Below are positions 51,542 to 62,674 of a stretch of DNA of 64,000 nucleotides, in pieces. Both the position numbers and the translations under genes were made by a program. This DNA is from Myxococcus stipitatus DSM 14675. Its GTDB lineage: Bacteria > Myxococcota > Myxococcia > Myxococcales > Myxococcaceae. The notes below the pieces were generated by a model. It ran no database searches, had not been told where the DNA came from, and worked only from the letters and a program-made list of their open reading frames with translations. The stretch covers positions 3,906,001 through 3,970,000 of the forward strand of contig NC_020126.1 of assembly GCF_000331735.1 (NCBI RefSeq). The letters are read 5' to 3'. How positions within the stretch are numbered: position 1 is the first letter of the stretch; each line of letters begins with the position of its first letter.

Positions 51542-52309
51542 CTACTTGAGGAACTTCGTCACCTGGATGGGACCCTGCTGCGTCACCACCGTCTGGCCGT
51601 GCGCCACGGCACCCTTGCCATGCGCGCCGTGGTGGTCATGGCCTGCGCCCAGCTGCGGCGTCTTGAGCTGCACCAGACCCTCGCCGATGCGCGTGTGGGC
51701 CTCCTTGTGGACGTGGTGCGGCTCCTCGGAGCCCTCGCGCTTGTTCCACGGGTCCGACGGATGGGAGACCGGCGGCCCCTTGAGCAGCTTGGGGATGTCG
51801 TAGACGAAGTTCTGCCGGTTGTACTCCGACGGCGTGTGCATGTACGTGTCCATGCGGATGGCGTCCTTCGGGCACGCGTCCACGCACAGGCCACACACGA
51901 TGCAGCGCAGCTCGTCGATGACGAACTGGGTCGGGTACTTCTCGATGACGCGCGACTCGCCGGCCGCGTCCTGCTCTTCCGTCTCACCCGCCTCGATGTA
52001 GATGCACTGCGCCGGGCAGATGGTCGCGCACATGTAGCAGGCCACGCAGCGGGGCTTGCCGTCCTCGCGCGGAACCAGCCGGTGCAGACCGCGGTAGCCC
52101 TCCGGATAGATGGGCTTCTCTTCCGGGTACTCCACCGTCGTCATCAGGTTGGCGCCCTTGCGGTCCAACACCTGGACGTTCGTGTCGCGGGTCCCGAAGA
52201 GGTTGCGGAAGAAGTGCCGCGTCGTGATGGCCAGCCCGTGCAGCAGGTTCGGGATGTACATCCGCTCGCGGACGTCTGTGCGGGGGTCCTTGGTAACCTT
52301 GATGGCCAT
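51542..52309 (-). CDS. nuoI: NADH-quinone oxidoreductase subunit I
   Basis: NuoI carries the N6a and N6b clusters of complex I, on the path from NuoG to NuoB. The 255-residue protein has two CxxCxxCxxxCP motifs, [12 protein letters not shown] and [12 protein letters not shown], with the usual [13 protein letters not shown] before the first. It is longer than typical NuoI (about 180 residues), because a C-terminal tail of about 70 residues is added that is rich in His and Gly ([13 protein letters not shown]). It follows nuoH after a 31-bp gap in the nuoC-D-G-H-I block. Confidence 0.96.
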   Translation of the reverse strand: MAIKVTKDPRTDVRERMYIPNLLHGLAITTRHFFRNLFGTRDTNVQVLDRKGANLMTTVEYPEEKPIYPEGYRGLHRLVPREDGKPRCVACYMCATICPAQCIYIEAGETEEQDAAGESRVIEKYPTQFVIDELRCIVCGLCVDACPKDAIRMDTYMHTPSEYNRQNFVYDIPKLLKGPPVSHPSDPWNKREGSEEPHHVHKEAHTRIGEGLVQLKTPQLGAGHDHHGAHGKGAVAHGQTVVTQQGPIQVTKFLK

Positions 52310-52340
52310 GGTGATGTCTCGATTCCCGGTTGCCTAGGGC

Positions 52341-53777
52341 CTAGTGCGAAGACGCTGCGCTGGCATGGGCGGGCGCACCGTGCGCGTCGTGCCCGTGGTC
52401 ATGACCGTGAGCGCCGTGCCCGTCATGCGCACCGCCCTCCGCTGATTGCTTCTTCGTCGTCGTCAGCACGAACAGCACGCCCAGCTCCAGCAGGCCCACC
52501 ACCGCCAGCGCCCTCAGCGACGGATCCCACAGAATCAGCGCGCCCGAGACGAACACGTTCCCCAGCGCGAGCGGCAGGAGGATCTTCCAGCCCAGGGTCT
52601 GGATCTGGTCGTAGCGGAAGCGCGGGAAGGTCCAGCGGATGACCAGCTGCACCCAGATGAGGAACAGCACCTTCACCCAGTACACCGTGCCCAGCAGCGT
52701 GCCGTACAGCCAGCCGTGCTCCTGCATCAGGGGCTGGCTCGCCAGCCACTCGCCGAAGAAGGGCAGGTGGTGGCCGCCGAAGAACAGCGTCGTCGTCACA
52801 CCGGCCAGCACCACGACCTCCACGAACTCGGAGATCATGAACATGCCGAACTTCATGCCGGAGTACTCGACGAAGTAGCCGATGATCTCCGACTCGCCTT
52901 CGGGCACGTCGAACGGGGCGCGCTTGGTCTCCGCGAAGGAGGCCGCGAAGAAGCCGATGAAGCCGATGGGCTGCAGGAGGAAGCCCCACGCCGGCAGGCC
53001 GATGTCGAACGTCTGGCCGAACATCGTCACGTCCGAGCGCCACAGGTAGGCCGCCTGGCCCGTGGCCGCCGCGCCGCCCAGGCCCAGCTCACCGACGAGC
53101 GCGGGCAACTGCAGCGAGGAGAACGCCATGAACAGGCCGACGAGCGACAGGCCCAGCGCGACTTCGTACGCAATCATCTGCGAGGAGGCGCGGACGCCGC
53201 CCAGCAGCGCGAACTTGTTGTTGGAGGACCAGCCCGCCAGCGCCGTGCCGTACACCGCCAGCGACGCGATGCCGAGCATGTAGAGGACGCCGAAGTCCGG
53301 CGTCGCCACCACCATGTCCACCTTGTGACCGAACACCATCACCGAGGGGCCCGCGGGCACCACGGCGAACAGCGCGAACACGGGGGCGAAGGCCAGGATG
53401 GGGCCCAGCTTGAACAGGAAGCGGTTGGCCGCGCCGGGGATGAAGTCTTCCTTCGTCAGCATCTTCAGCACGTCCGTGAGGATGTGCGGGATGCCGGCCA
53501 GGGAGCGGTTGCGGATGCCGGGCAGGTTGATGCGCGCGCGGTTGGGGCCCACGCGGTCCTGCATCAGCGCGCTCCACTTGCGCTCGGCGAGCGTGAGGAG
53601 CGTGGCGATGATCATCACGAAGATGAGCATCAGGAAGATGATGTTCGTCAGGCGGCTCGCACCCGAGAACAGGTGCTCCTCCGCCCAGCCGGCCGTGAGA
53701 TAGGCCAGCGCCGACACGGCAGCGAGGGAACCGATGATGGTTCCGATGGCGACGAGGACAGTCAGTACGCGCTTCAT
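52341..53777 (-). CDS. nuoH: NADH-quinone oxidoreductase subunit H
   Basis: NuoH is the membrane subunit that forms much of the quinone cavity of complex I. The 478-residue protein has the expected eight-helix layout. Landmarks are AERKWSALMQDRVGPNRARI, GWSSNNKFALLGGVRASSQM, IAYEVALGLSLVGL, FAETKRAPFDVPEGESEIIG and WVQLVIRWTFPRFRYDQIQ. It ends with an added tail rich in His, Gly and Ala (HDGHGAHGHDHGHDAHG) that is not needed for the core fold. It starts 2 bp before the nuoG stop, so the two genes are nearly coupled. Confidence 0.96.
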   Translation of the reverse strand: MKRVLTVLVAIGTIIGSLAAVSALAYLTAGWAEEHLFSGASRLTNIIFLMLIFVMIIATLLTLAERKWSALMQDRVGPNRARINLPGIRNRSLAGIPHILTDVLKMLTKEDFIPGAANRFLFKLGPILAFAPVFALFAVVPAGPSVMVFGHKVDMVVATPDFGVLYMLGIASLAVYGTALAGWSSNNKFALLGGVRASSQMIAYEVALGLSLVGLFMAFSSLQLPALVGELGLGGAAATGQAAYLWRSDVTMFGQTFDIGLPAWGFLLQPIGFIGFFAASFAETKRAPFDVPEGESEIIGYFVEYSGMKFGMFMISEFVEVVVLAGVTTTLFFGGHHLPFFGEWLASQPLMQEHGWLYGTLLGTVYWVKVLFLIWVQLVIRWTFPRFRYDQIQTLGWKILLPLALGNVFVSGALILWDPSLRALAVVGLLELGVLFVLTTTKKQSAEGGAHDGHGAHGHDHGHDAHGAPAHASAASSH

Positions 53778-53779
53778 CG

Positions 53780-55578
<1,799 letters not shown>

Positions 55579-55582
<4 letters not shown>

Positions 55583-56838
55583 TGCTCGACCTCGCCGCCA
55601 ATCATGTTGATGGTGTCAAACGTGGGGATGAGGTCCGCCAGCATCTTCCCCTCGATGATGTGAGGCACCGCGGCCAGCACCGGGAAGCCCGGCGCGCGCA
55701 CGTGACACTTGTACGGACGGCCGCGACCGTCGCTCACCAGGTACCAGCCCAGCTCGCCGTTGGAGGCCTCGGTGGCGTCGTAGACCTCGCCGGGGGGCAC
55801 CTGGATGCCCTCCATGACGAGCTTGAAGTGCGCCATCACGCCCTCGATGGTGCCGTACACCTCCGGCTTGGGCGGCAGCGCGATGCGCCAGTCGTCGACG
55901 ATGATGGGGCCGGCGGGGATGGTGTCGAGCGCCTGGCGGATGATGCGGATGGACTGGCGCATCTCCTCCATGCGGACGAGGTACCGGTCGTAGTTGTCAC
56001 CGTGCTCGCCCACCGGGACGTCGAAGTCCAGGCGGTCGTAGACCCAGTACGGCTGCACCTTGCGCAGGTCGTGGTCCACTCCACACGCGCGCAGCGCGGG
56101 GCCCGTCCAGCCGTAGTCGATGGCGTCCTCGGCGCTGATGACGCCGGTGTTCTTGGTGCGGTCGACGAAGATGCGGTTGCCCGTGAGCAGCCCGTCCATC
56201 TCCAGCAGCAGCTCCTCGGTGCGCGTCATCGTCCGGAGGACCTTGTCCGCCCAGCCCTCGGGAAGGTCGCGGTTGATGCCACCCACGCGGCCGAAGGTCG
56301 TCGTCAGGCGCGCGCCCGTCAGCTCGGTGACGCGGTCCTGGATGAGCTCGCGGGCCTCCATGCCATAGAGGAACGGCGCGAAGCCGCCCATCTCCAGGCC
56401 CGTGGCGCCCACGCACGTCAGGTGGTCCGTCAGCCGGTGCAGCTCGCTGCCGATGACGCGGATGTACTGGGCGCGCTCCGGAATCTCCAAGCCGATGAGC
56501 TTCTCGACGGCGTTGAGGAACCCGAAGTTGTTCATCATCGCGGACAGGTAGTTGAGCCGGTCCGTGTACGGCAGGCACTGCGTCCAGGTGACGTTCTCGC
56601 AGCTCTTCTGGAAGCCGCGGTGCAGGAAGCCGATCTCAGGGTCGATCTTGACGATGGTCTCACCGTCCAGCTCCACCTTCAGCCGCACGGTGCCGTGCGT
56701 GGCCGGGTGGGACGGGCCCATGTTGATGACCATGTGCTTGCTTTGAAGGTGCGCTTCGAGCTCCGAGCCCTCCGGCGGCAGCGAGCCGTCGGTGTCCGGA
56801 TTGTGGCCCTGCGCTTCGGTCGAGTGGCTGTTGGCCAT
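55579..56838 (-). CDS. nuoD: NADH-quinone oxidoreductase subunit D
   Basis: NuoD is the 49-kDa subunit that lines the quinone site. The 419-residue protein shows MVINMGPSHPATHGTVRLKV, GFLHRGFQKSCENVTWTQCL, YTDRLNYLSAMMNNFGFLNA, LTCVGATGLEMGGFAPFLYG, AEDAIDYGWTGPALRACGVD and the C-terminal FPVLAAVPHIIEGKMLADLI. The quinone-site Tyr/His region is conserved. It is separate from nuoC here, not fused. The start ATG lies 10 bp after the nuoC stop. Confidence 0.97.
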
Positions 56839-56848
56839 GATGTCGTCC

Positions 56849-57382
56849 TCAGGAGTGCCCGCTGGTGCCGGGACCGCGGAAGATGTCCTTGATGGGGCGC
56901 TCGGGGATGAGGGGCTGACGGTCTCGCAGCGCGTAGTCCTTGCGCAGCGGATGGCCCTGGAACTCCTCGTAGAGCAGGATGCGGCGCAGGTCCGGGTGAC
57001 CGTCGAAACGGATGCCGTAGAAGTCGAAGGTCAGCCGCTCCCACCAGTTGGCGCCGCGGAAGAGCGGGACCAACGAGGGCACCACCGGCTTGTGCTCGCT
57101 CACCCGCACCTTGAAGCGCACGTGCTCCCGGCGCTTGAGCGAGTAGAGGATGTAGATGACCTCGAAACGAGGGTCGTTCTCCGCGAGGTGAAGCCGGTCG
57201 ACGCCGTCCATGGAGCCGAACAACTTGAACTCCAGCTCGGCATCGTTCTTCAGGAACGCGGCGACCTTCGGGAGCGAGTCGGCATGGATCACGGCCCAGG
57301 CGCCGCCGGCCCGGTCCACATAACGCTCCACCACCGCCTCGGGGAAGTGGGCGGAGACCCTGTCCAACGCGAAAGTGCTCAA
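56849..57382 (-). CDS. nuoC: NADH-quinone oxidoreductase subunit C
   Basis: NuoC (the 30-kDa subunit) forms part of the complex I peripheral arm with NuoD. Motifs are GGAWAVIHADSLPKVAAFLK, VRFKVRVSEHKPVVPSLVPL, the family signature WWERLTFDFYGIRFDGHPDL, and EEFQGHPLRKDYALRDRQPL. TTG 57382 is chosen because the protein then starts MSTFALDRVSAHFPEAVV, matching the family's N-terminal helix. A promoter (57419-57448) lies just upstream, so the TTG at 57448 is its -35 box and not a start codon. It heads the nuoC-D-G-H-I block. Confidence 0.92.
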   Translation of the reverse strand: MSTFALDRVSAHFPEAVVERYVDRAGGAWAVIHADSLPKVAAFLKNDAELEFKLFGSMDGVDRLHLAENDPRFEVIYILYSLKRREHVRFKVRVSEHKPVVPSLVPLFRGANWWERLTFDFYGIRFDGHPDLRRILLYEEFQGHPLRKDYALRDRQPLIPERPIKDIFRGPGTSGHS

Positions 57383-57418
57383 GGGGGCCCCAATGACTGA
57401 GGGAGAAGAATCCGCGGC

Positions 57419-57448
57419 TTTATAGGGACCCCCGAAGGGGGGCGTCAA
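57419..57448 (-). promoter_or_regulatory. Strong sigma70-type promoter for nuoC
   Basis: On the minus strand TTGACG (57448-57443) is followed by an 18-bp spacer and TATAAA (57424-57419). Transcription would begin near 57412, about 30 nt before the nuoC TTG start. The spacer holds a CCCCC-TTCG-GGGGG palindrome, an unusual feature that could affect promoter geometry or act as a binding site. Confidence 0.75.
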
Positions 57449-57547
57449 CGTAAACCCTCAACCGTGTAGGCCACTTAGGAGGCCCAGAAGCCAGCGTTGC
57501 GCTCCCGGAGCCCCACGGGCCGCGTGGATCGCCGGAAGGGGCGGAAA

Positions 57548-58807
57548 TCAGGCCGGGTGGGGGACGAAGGTGACGACGGGCCGGCTCTTGCCGGGGACCT
57601 GGGCCTGTCCGACGGTCTCCCAGTGGAACATGCCCCCCACCTGCTCCCGGGTGGCCTCGGAGACGAGCACGGGGACCCCCGCCCGCTTGGTCAGCCCCTC
57701 GATGCGGCTGGCCAGGTTCACCGTGTCGCCGATGGCCGTGTAGTCCAGGCGGCGGCTGGTGGAGCCGATGTTACCCAGCACCACGGGGCCCGTGTGGACG
57801 CCCACCCCCATGTGCACCGCCGGGGCCCCCTGGAGGGCCCGCTCGGCGTTGAAGGCCTCCAGCTCCTGGACCATGGCCAGGGCGCAGCGCACCGCGCGTG
57901 AGGCATGTTCCGCGTCGGGGAGGGGGGCCCCGAAGTACACCATCAGTGCATCCCCGATGAACTTGTCCAGGGTTCCGCCATGGCGGAATACGACCTCCAC
58001 CATCCGGCCATAGTAGGCGTTGAGGAGCTCGACGACCTCTCCCGGGGGGAGCCGCTCGCTCATGGAGGTGAAGTCGCGGATGTCGGCGAAGAGCACCGTC
58101 ACCTCGCGCAGCTCCGGCTCCGGGGAGGCGAGGCGCTGGAGGCGCTCGGCCACGGCGGGGGCGAAGTAGCGGCCGAGGCGGGCGCGCTTGAGCTCCTCCT
58201 CGGAGACGGCGGCGGAGAGGGCTCGGATGCGGTTGAGCAGGTGTCGGGCGCCCGCGGCGGCGACGGACAGCATCACCACCGAGGCCATCTGCGCGCCCAC
58301 GCCGATGCCGGCCTGGTACTGGAGGGCCACCTCGGCGACGGCGGCGAAGGCCGTCACCACCAGCGTCACCGTGTTGCGCAGCGAGAGCGCGGACAGGAGG
58401 ACGAGCACCGCGAGGATGCCCAGCGTGAAGCCCGCCACGCCACCGGGGGAAGGGGACACCGGAATCGCGTGGCTCTGGAGCCAGTACACGGCGGGCACGT
58501 CGATGAAGGCCACGGACAGCCCGGCCCACTGCACGGCGCGGGACCACCGCGTCACGGCCACCCACACGGCCGCGGTGCACAGCCAGTAGATGCAGAGGGG
58601 ACGCAGGTACTCGGTCCAGTCCGCCTTGCCCGCGCCGAGCCCCAGGCCCGCGGACATCGCGAGCATCACCGTGACGGCCACCAGCCGAATCCCGCCGAGC
58701 TGTCGCGCGTTGTGCCGGCGCTCACCCTCCAGGGCGCGGTTCACCGAGTCCTGGATGCCCTCGGGCCCTTCGCTGGCTCCATGGGTTGACCGCCGCACCA
58801 CACGCAT
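57548..58807 (-). CDS. Membrane class III adenylate/guanylate cyclase
   Basis: This 419-residue protein has an N-terminal membrane region of about five or six segments ([37 protein letters not shown] and others). A class III cyclase domain follows at about 235-400. Catalytic residues are all present: D242 ([10 protein letters not shown]), D286 (GDALMVYFG), K282, N364 and R368 ([13 protein letters not shown]). It should therefore be active, in contrast to the CHASE2 cyclase at 48314. ATG 58807 is chosen over an upstream in-frame ATG by the run of Arg-rich, unlikely sequence before it. It sits between nuoC and the sulfatase-like gene, in a different functional context. Confidence 0.92.
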   Translation of the reverse strand: MRVVRRSTHGASEGPEGIQDSVNRALEGERRHNARQLGGIRLVAVTVMLAMSAGLGLGAGKADWTEYLRPLCIYWLCTAAVWVAVTRWSRAVQWAGLSVAFIDVPAVYWLQSHAIPVSPSPGGVAGFTLGILAVLVLLSALSLRNTVTLVVTAFAAVAEVALQYQAGIGVGAQMASVVMLSVAAAGARHLLNRIRALSAAVSEEELKRARLGRYFAPAVAERLQRLASPEPELREVTVLFADIRDFTSMSERLPPGEVVELLNAYYGRMVEVVFRHGGTLDKFIGDALMVYFGAPLPDAEHASRAVRCALAMVQELEAFNAERALQGAPAVHMGVGVHTGPVVLGNIGSTSRRLDYTAIGDTVNLASRIEGLTKRAGVPVLVSEATREQVGGMFHWETVGQAQVPGKSRPVVTFVPHPA

Positions 58808-58896
58808 CTTGCACCGTCTGGACCGCCTCCGCCTCTTCCGGACAGGGGAGGCCATGGCCTCGCGGGCGCGTCACGTTGCGGTATACACGCGGACCC

Positions 58897-61035
58897 ATGG
58901 CCGAGTCCGTTTCTCCGCATCCCTTGCGCTCGCTGGTCTGGCGCCTCGCACTGGGCGCGGGCCTGGGGCTGGGGCTGTTCGCCGCGGAGTCCTGGCTGCT
59001 GTTGCGCTCGGGGTTGGTGGGCGTGGACATCCCCGTGGACGGGCCCTATGCGGCGCTGTCGGCGGCGGTGCGCCCGGTGCTCCCTGGATTGCTCGTGCGC
59101 GTGGCGGCCGTCTACGTCGTGGCGGGCGGGGTGTTCGCAGGCGTGGCCTTCGGCCTCGCGCGGGTGTGGGGACGCGGTGGCGTCGGGGCGACGGTGGCGG
59201 GGTGGCTGGGGCTCGTGATGTTGCTCGCGTGGGACCGGGCCATCGCTCGGCCCGCGCTGTTCGATGACCTTCCGTGGGTGCGTCCGCTGTTGGCGTGGCT
59301 CGTGGACCATGGCGAGCCCTGGCATCCGCGTGCGGTGGCTGTCGCGGTCGCGCTGGTGCATGGCGCGGTGGTGCTGGCTCGACTGCCGACGTGGAAGCGG
59401 AGGCTCCAGGGGGCCGCGGTGGTGGCCGCGGGCGCGCTGTTGCTCTGGGGCGCGGGGCGGGCAGGGGAGTCGACGACGGGTGAGAAGCCTCCCTTGGTCG
59501 TGCTCATCGGCATCGATGCGTTCCGGCCGGACCGGCTGAGCGTGCTGGGCGGCTCGGGGAGGGTGGCGCCCCATGTGGACCGCTTCGTCGCGGAGTCGAC
59601 GCTCTTCACCCGGGCCTATACGCCCGTGGCCCAGACGGAGCCGGCGTGGCGCTCGCTGCTCACGGCGCGCTGGCCGCACGAGACGGGCGTTCGCTACGCG
59701 CTGACGTCCGACTCACGGATGAAGCTTCATCCGACCTTCCCGGAGACCTTCGCGAAGGCGGGCTGGAGCACGTTGTTCGCCACGGACTGCTCGCGCTTCC
59801 ATGCGGAAGGGCCCGCCTCGGGCTTCGCGACGCGGTGGCAGCCTCCTCGCGGCGCGGTGAACTTCCTCTTGGAGAAGCTGCGCTACCGGGCGCTGGGACT
59901 CTTCGCCGACCACACCGTGGGCGCGGCGTGGGTGCCGGAGTTCATCGAGAACCGGGCGCTCGCGGGCATCCATGACCCGATGGGCTACGCCCGACGATTG
60001 ACGTCGCGGGTGCTCGCCGAGGCGAGCGAGGGCCCCACGCTGTTCGCCTTCCACGCCACCGCCGCGCACTTCCCGGGCGACCCCGTCCATCCGTTCTATC
60101 GCCGCTTCGTGTCGCCGTCGGAGCCCCTCGAGCGCAGGCTGCGCATGCACTTCGCGCCCGTGTCTCCGGGCGCGAAGGGGGGCTGGACTCGCGATGGCGC
60201 GGAGGCGCTCTACGATGAGTTGCTCGCGCAAGCGGACGCGCAGGTGGGGCACGTGCTCGACGCGCTGCGCGCCGCGGGGCGCTACGACGACGCGCTCATC
60301 ATCCTCATGTCGGACCATGGGGAGAGCTTCCACGAGGACCGGCCGGACCTGGCCGGAGCCACGCCCGTGCACGGTGCTCGTCTGTCGGAACTGGAGAACC
60401 GCATCCTGCTCGCGGTGAAGCCGCCTGGAGGCCGCAAGCAGGGGCCCTCCAGGGTGGATGCGCTGGTGCGCCTGGTGGACGTGGGGCCCACGCTGCTCGA
60501 GTTCTCGGGCCTGCCCGCGCTGACGGGCGTCGACGGAGTGTCCCTGGCGCCGCTGTTGCGCGGCGAGTCGCTGGCGCCCCTGGCCCTCTACGCGGAGACG
60601 GGCTTCACGCACGTCTCGCCAGAGGTCTTCGACGTGGGGCACTGGCCCGGCGCGCCTCGCGCGTTCGACGCGTACCGCATCCGCCCGGACGGGGTGGTGG
60701 AGATGGGGGACGCGGCGCACGAGGCGGTGGTGATGGAGAAGGACCTGGGGGCCTTCGACGGCCTGCGTTGGTGGGTGGACCGGCCGCGCGCGGATGGCAC
60801 GTGGCGGCGCGAGTGCGTGGGCCAGTGTGAAGGGCCTGACGCGCTGGTGCTGGAGGCGTGGCTGGACGTGGTGCGAGGCCGGACGGCCGAAGGGGACTCG
60901 CGTAAGGTGGCGGGCCATGTCGACGACCCCAGACGCTCCCTCGCTCCAGGAACAGTACGCCCCCCACAACAGCTGCTTCGGTTGCGGTCCGTCCAACCCG
61001 CTGGGCCTGCGCATCCGCAGCCGCGTGGAGGGTGA
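58897..61035 (+). CDS. Membrane-anchored sulfatase/alkaline-phosphatase-superfamily enzyme
   Basis: The first 200 residues hold about five membrane segments (LGLGLFAAESWLLLRSGLVG onward). An extracytoplasmic sulfatase-type domain follows: LVVLIGIDAFRPDRLSVLGG (metal Asp), VAQTEPAWRSLLTARWPHET in the nucleophile region, ALIILMSDHGESFHEDRPDL (Asp-His pair) and HGARLSELENRILLAV. The nucleophile may be Thr, as in LtaS-type and phosphoethanolamine transferases, since no sulfatase CxPxR motif is seen. The 3' 119 bp overlap the thioesterase in another frame. TATACA lies 9 nt before the ATG. Confidence 0.82.
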   Translation: MAESVSPHPLRSLVWRLALGAGLGLGLFAAESWLLLRSGLVGVDIPVDGPYAALSAAVRPVLPGLLVRVAAVYVVAGGVFAGVAFGLARVWGRGGVGATVAGWLGLVMLLAWDRAIARPALFDDLPWVRPLLAWLVDHGEPWHPRAVAVAVALVHGAVVLARLPTWKRRLQGAAVVAAGALLLWGAGRAGESTTGEKPPLVVLIGIDAFRPDRLSVLGGSGRVAPHVDRFVAESTLFTRAYTPVAQTEPAWRSLLTARWPHETGVRYALTSDSRMKLHPTFPETFAKAGWSTLFATDCSRFHAEGPASGFATRWQPPRGAVNFLLEKLRYRALGLFADHTVGAAWVPEFIENRALAGIHDPMGYARRLTSRVLAEASEGPTLFAFHATAAHFPGDPVHPFYRRFVSPSEPLERRLRMHFAPVSPGAKGGWTRDGAEALYDELLAQADAQVGHVLDALRAAGRYDDALIILMSDHGESFHEDRPDLAGATPVHGARLSELENRILLAVKPPGGRKQGPSRVDALVRLVDVGPTLLEFSGLPALTGVDGVSLAPLLRGESLAPLALYAETGFTHVSPEVFDVGHWPGAPRAFDAYRIRPDGVVEMGDAAHEAVVMEKDLGAFDGLRWWVDRPRADGTWRRECVGQCEGPDALVLEAWLDVVRGRTAEGDSRKVAGHVDDPRRSLAPGTVRPPQQLLRLRSVQPAGPAHPQPRGG

Positions 61036-61393
61036 CCTCATCGTCGCGGAGTGGATGCCCGCCGAGCACCACCAGGCGTTCCCTGGGGTCCTCAACGGCG
61101 GCATCATCGGCGCGCTGCTCGACTGTCACTGCAACTGGACGGCGGCCTACCACCTGATGAAGTCGCAGGGCGCGTCATCGCCCCCGTGCACCGTCACCGC
61201 CGACTACTCCATCACCCTCAAGCGCCCCACGCCCATGTCCGCGCCGGTGCGGCTGGAGGCGAAGCCGGTGGAAATCAAGGGAGACCGCGCGGTGATTGAG
61301 GGCACCCTCACCGCGGGCGGCAAGGTGACGGCGCTCTGCCGAGGCACTTTCGTCGCGGTGAAGGAAGGCCACCCCGCGTACCACCGCTGGTGA
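60917..61393 (+). CDS. PaaI-type hotdog-fold thioesterase
   Basis: This 158-residue protein has the hotdog-fold acyl-CoA thioesterase pattern CFGCGPSNPLGLRIRSRVEG, the central-helix GGIIGALLDCHCNWTAAYHL, VTADYSITLKRPTPMSAPVR and the later AVIEGTLTAGGKVTALCRGT. The CFGCGxxNPxGL N-terminal motif occurs in a PaaI-like branch. Its acyl substrate is unknown. The ATG lies inside the 3' end of the sulfatase-like gene, with TAAGGT 8 nt before it. Confidence 0.87.
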   Translation: MSTTPDAPSLQEQYAPHNSCFGCGPSNPLGLRIRSRVEGDLIVAEWMPAEHHQAFPGVLNGGIIGALLDCHCNWTAAYHLMKSQGASSPPCTVTADYSITLKRPTPMSAPVRLEAKPVEIKGDRAVIEGTLTAGGKVTALCRGTFVAVKEGHPAYHRW

Positions 61394-61482
61394 GCGCGAG
61401 GGCCTGGAACACCTGGGGCCCCGACGCCGCCCTCGAGGAGAGGGAGGCACGCGGGGCCCCGGGAGCACTGCGGTGGTTGGGA

Positions 61483-62046
61483 CTACTTGCCCATCGTCAT
61501 GAGCAGGTCGTGCCGGGCCGCGGTGGGATTGGGCTGCTCACGGTCCGCGATGCGGTGGACCTGATTGCCAATCTTGTCCTGGAGGAGCATGAGCCCGTCC
61601 AGCACCTGCTCCGGGCGGGGCGGGCAGCCGGGGATGTAGACGTCCACCGGGAGGATGCGGTCGATGCCCTGGAGCACCGCGTAGTTGTCGTAGAAGCCGC
61701 CCGAGGACGCGCAGACGCCGAACGACACGACCCACTTGGGCTCGGTCATCTGCTCGTAGACGCGCTTCAGGATGGGGGCCTGCTTCAGGTTGATGGTGCC
61801 CACCACCATCAGCAGGTCCGCCTGACGCGGCGAGAAGCGAGGGAACTCGGCGCCGAAGCGCGCGATGTCGTGACGGCTCGCCGCCACGGACATGTACTCC
61901 ATGCCGCAGCACGCGGTGGCGTACGGATAGGTGAACAGCGAGTACTTGCGGGCCCAACCCAGGCCCTTGGAGACCATCCGCTGGAAGAAGCCCATGGCTT
62001 CGTCACGGCGGGTCGTCAGCACTGGAGCGATGTCTGCATCAGCCAT
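61483..62046 (-). CDS. nuoB: NADH-quinone oxidoreductase subunit B
   Basis: NuoB carries the N2 cluster, the last Fe-S centre before quinone. The 187-residue protein has the adjacent Cys pair in [15 protein letters not shown], the third ligand in [17 protein letters not shown], and the fourth in [38 protein letters not shown] is also conserved. It follows nuoA by 6 bp. The remaining nuo genes of the window lie about 4 kb further downstream, after three unrelated genes. Confidence 0.97.
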   Translation of the reverse strand: MADADIAPVLTTRRDEAMGFFQRMVSKGLGWARKYSLFTYPYATACCGMEYMSVAASRHDIARFGAEFPRFSPRQADLLMVVGTINLKQAPILKRVYEQMTEPKWVVSFGVCASSGGFYDNYAVLQGIDRILPVDVYIPGCPPRPEQVLDGLMLLQDKIGNQVHRIADREQPNPTAARHDLLMTMGK

Positions 62047-62052
62047 GATGTT

Positions 62053-62424
62053 TCAGCTCTCCCAATCCAGGGCGCCCTTCTTCCACACGTAGATGAGGCC
62101 CACCACGAGGGTCACCGCGAAGACCAGCATCTCCACGAACCCGAACCAGCCGAGCGCCTGGAAGTTCACCGCCCACGGGTACATGAACACGGCTTCGACG
62201 TCGAACACGATGAACAGCAGCGCGACGACGTAGAACTTCACCGCGAAGCGCTGGCGCGCCGGGCCGCTGGACTCAGAGCCGGCCTCGAAGCTGGTGGACT
62301 TGATGGCGCTCGGGCGCTTGGGTCCCAGCAGCGAGGTGATGAATGGGATCGCGACGCCCATGATGCCGGCCAACAGCAGCACCACCGCCAGGGGCAGGTA
62401 GGGCGAGAGGGGAGAGGGAGTCAT
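62053..62424 (-). CDS. nuoA: NADH-quinone oxidoreductase subunit A
   Basis: NuoA is a three-helix membrane subunit. The 123-residue protein has segments LPLAVVLLLAGIMGVAIPFI, FYVVALLFIVFDVEAVFMYP and FGFVEMLVFAVTLVVGLIYV. The conserved loop SFEAGSESSGPARQRF corresponds to the YECG region, although the Cys is Ala-Gly-Ser here. It heads nuoA-nuoB. No Shine-Dalgarno precedes the ATG. Confidence 0.95.
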   Translation of the reverse strand: MTPSPLSPYLPLAVVLLLAGIMGVAIPFITSLLGPKRPSAIKSTSFEAGSESSGPARQRFAVKFYVVALLFIVFDVEAVFMYPWAVNFQALGWFGFVEMLVFAVTLVVGLIYVWKKGALDWES

Positions 62425-62433
62425 CGCGCGCGG

Positions 62434-62463
62434 AACCTAATGACACCGGCCTTGCCATGTCAA
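62434..62463 (-). promoter_or_regulatory. Candidate promoter for nuoA
   Basis: On the minus strand a perfect TTGACA (62463-62458) is followed 18 bp later by TAGGTT (62439-62434). The ATG of nuoA lies only 9 nt after the -10 hexamer, with no Shine-Dalgarno, so the transcript would be leaderless or nearly so. The -10 match is weak. Confidence 0.45.
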
Positions 62464-62674
62464 AGGGAAAGTCCCCCTGCTGGGTCCGCAACCCCTTGAC
62501 ATGACGGCGAAAAGCCAGACTTGTGGCTCGGGTGCCGGGCAAGGGGCCTCCGCGGGCCCTCTGGGGGACCCCTCCGACGGGCCGGTCGTTTGACGCTTTC
62601 CAGGGCGCACGCCTACCGTCGAGCGGCGCCGGCGGCTGGCGATCATCCATCGCGACACGTGGGAGGTGACAGGC

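Noticed and set aside
57443..57448. TTG as start of nuoC
   Set aside because: The same bases form the -35 box of a strong promoter, and the residues it would add are not conserved. TTG 57382 fits the NuoC N-terminus.
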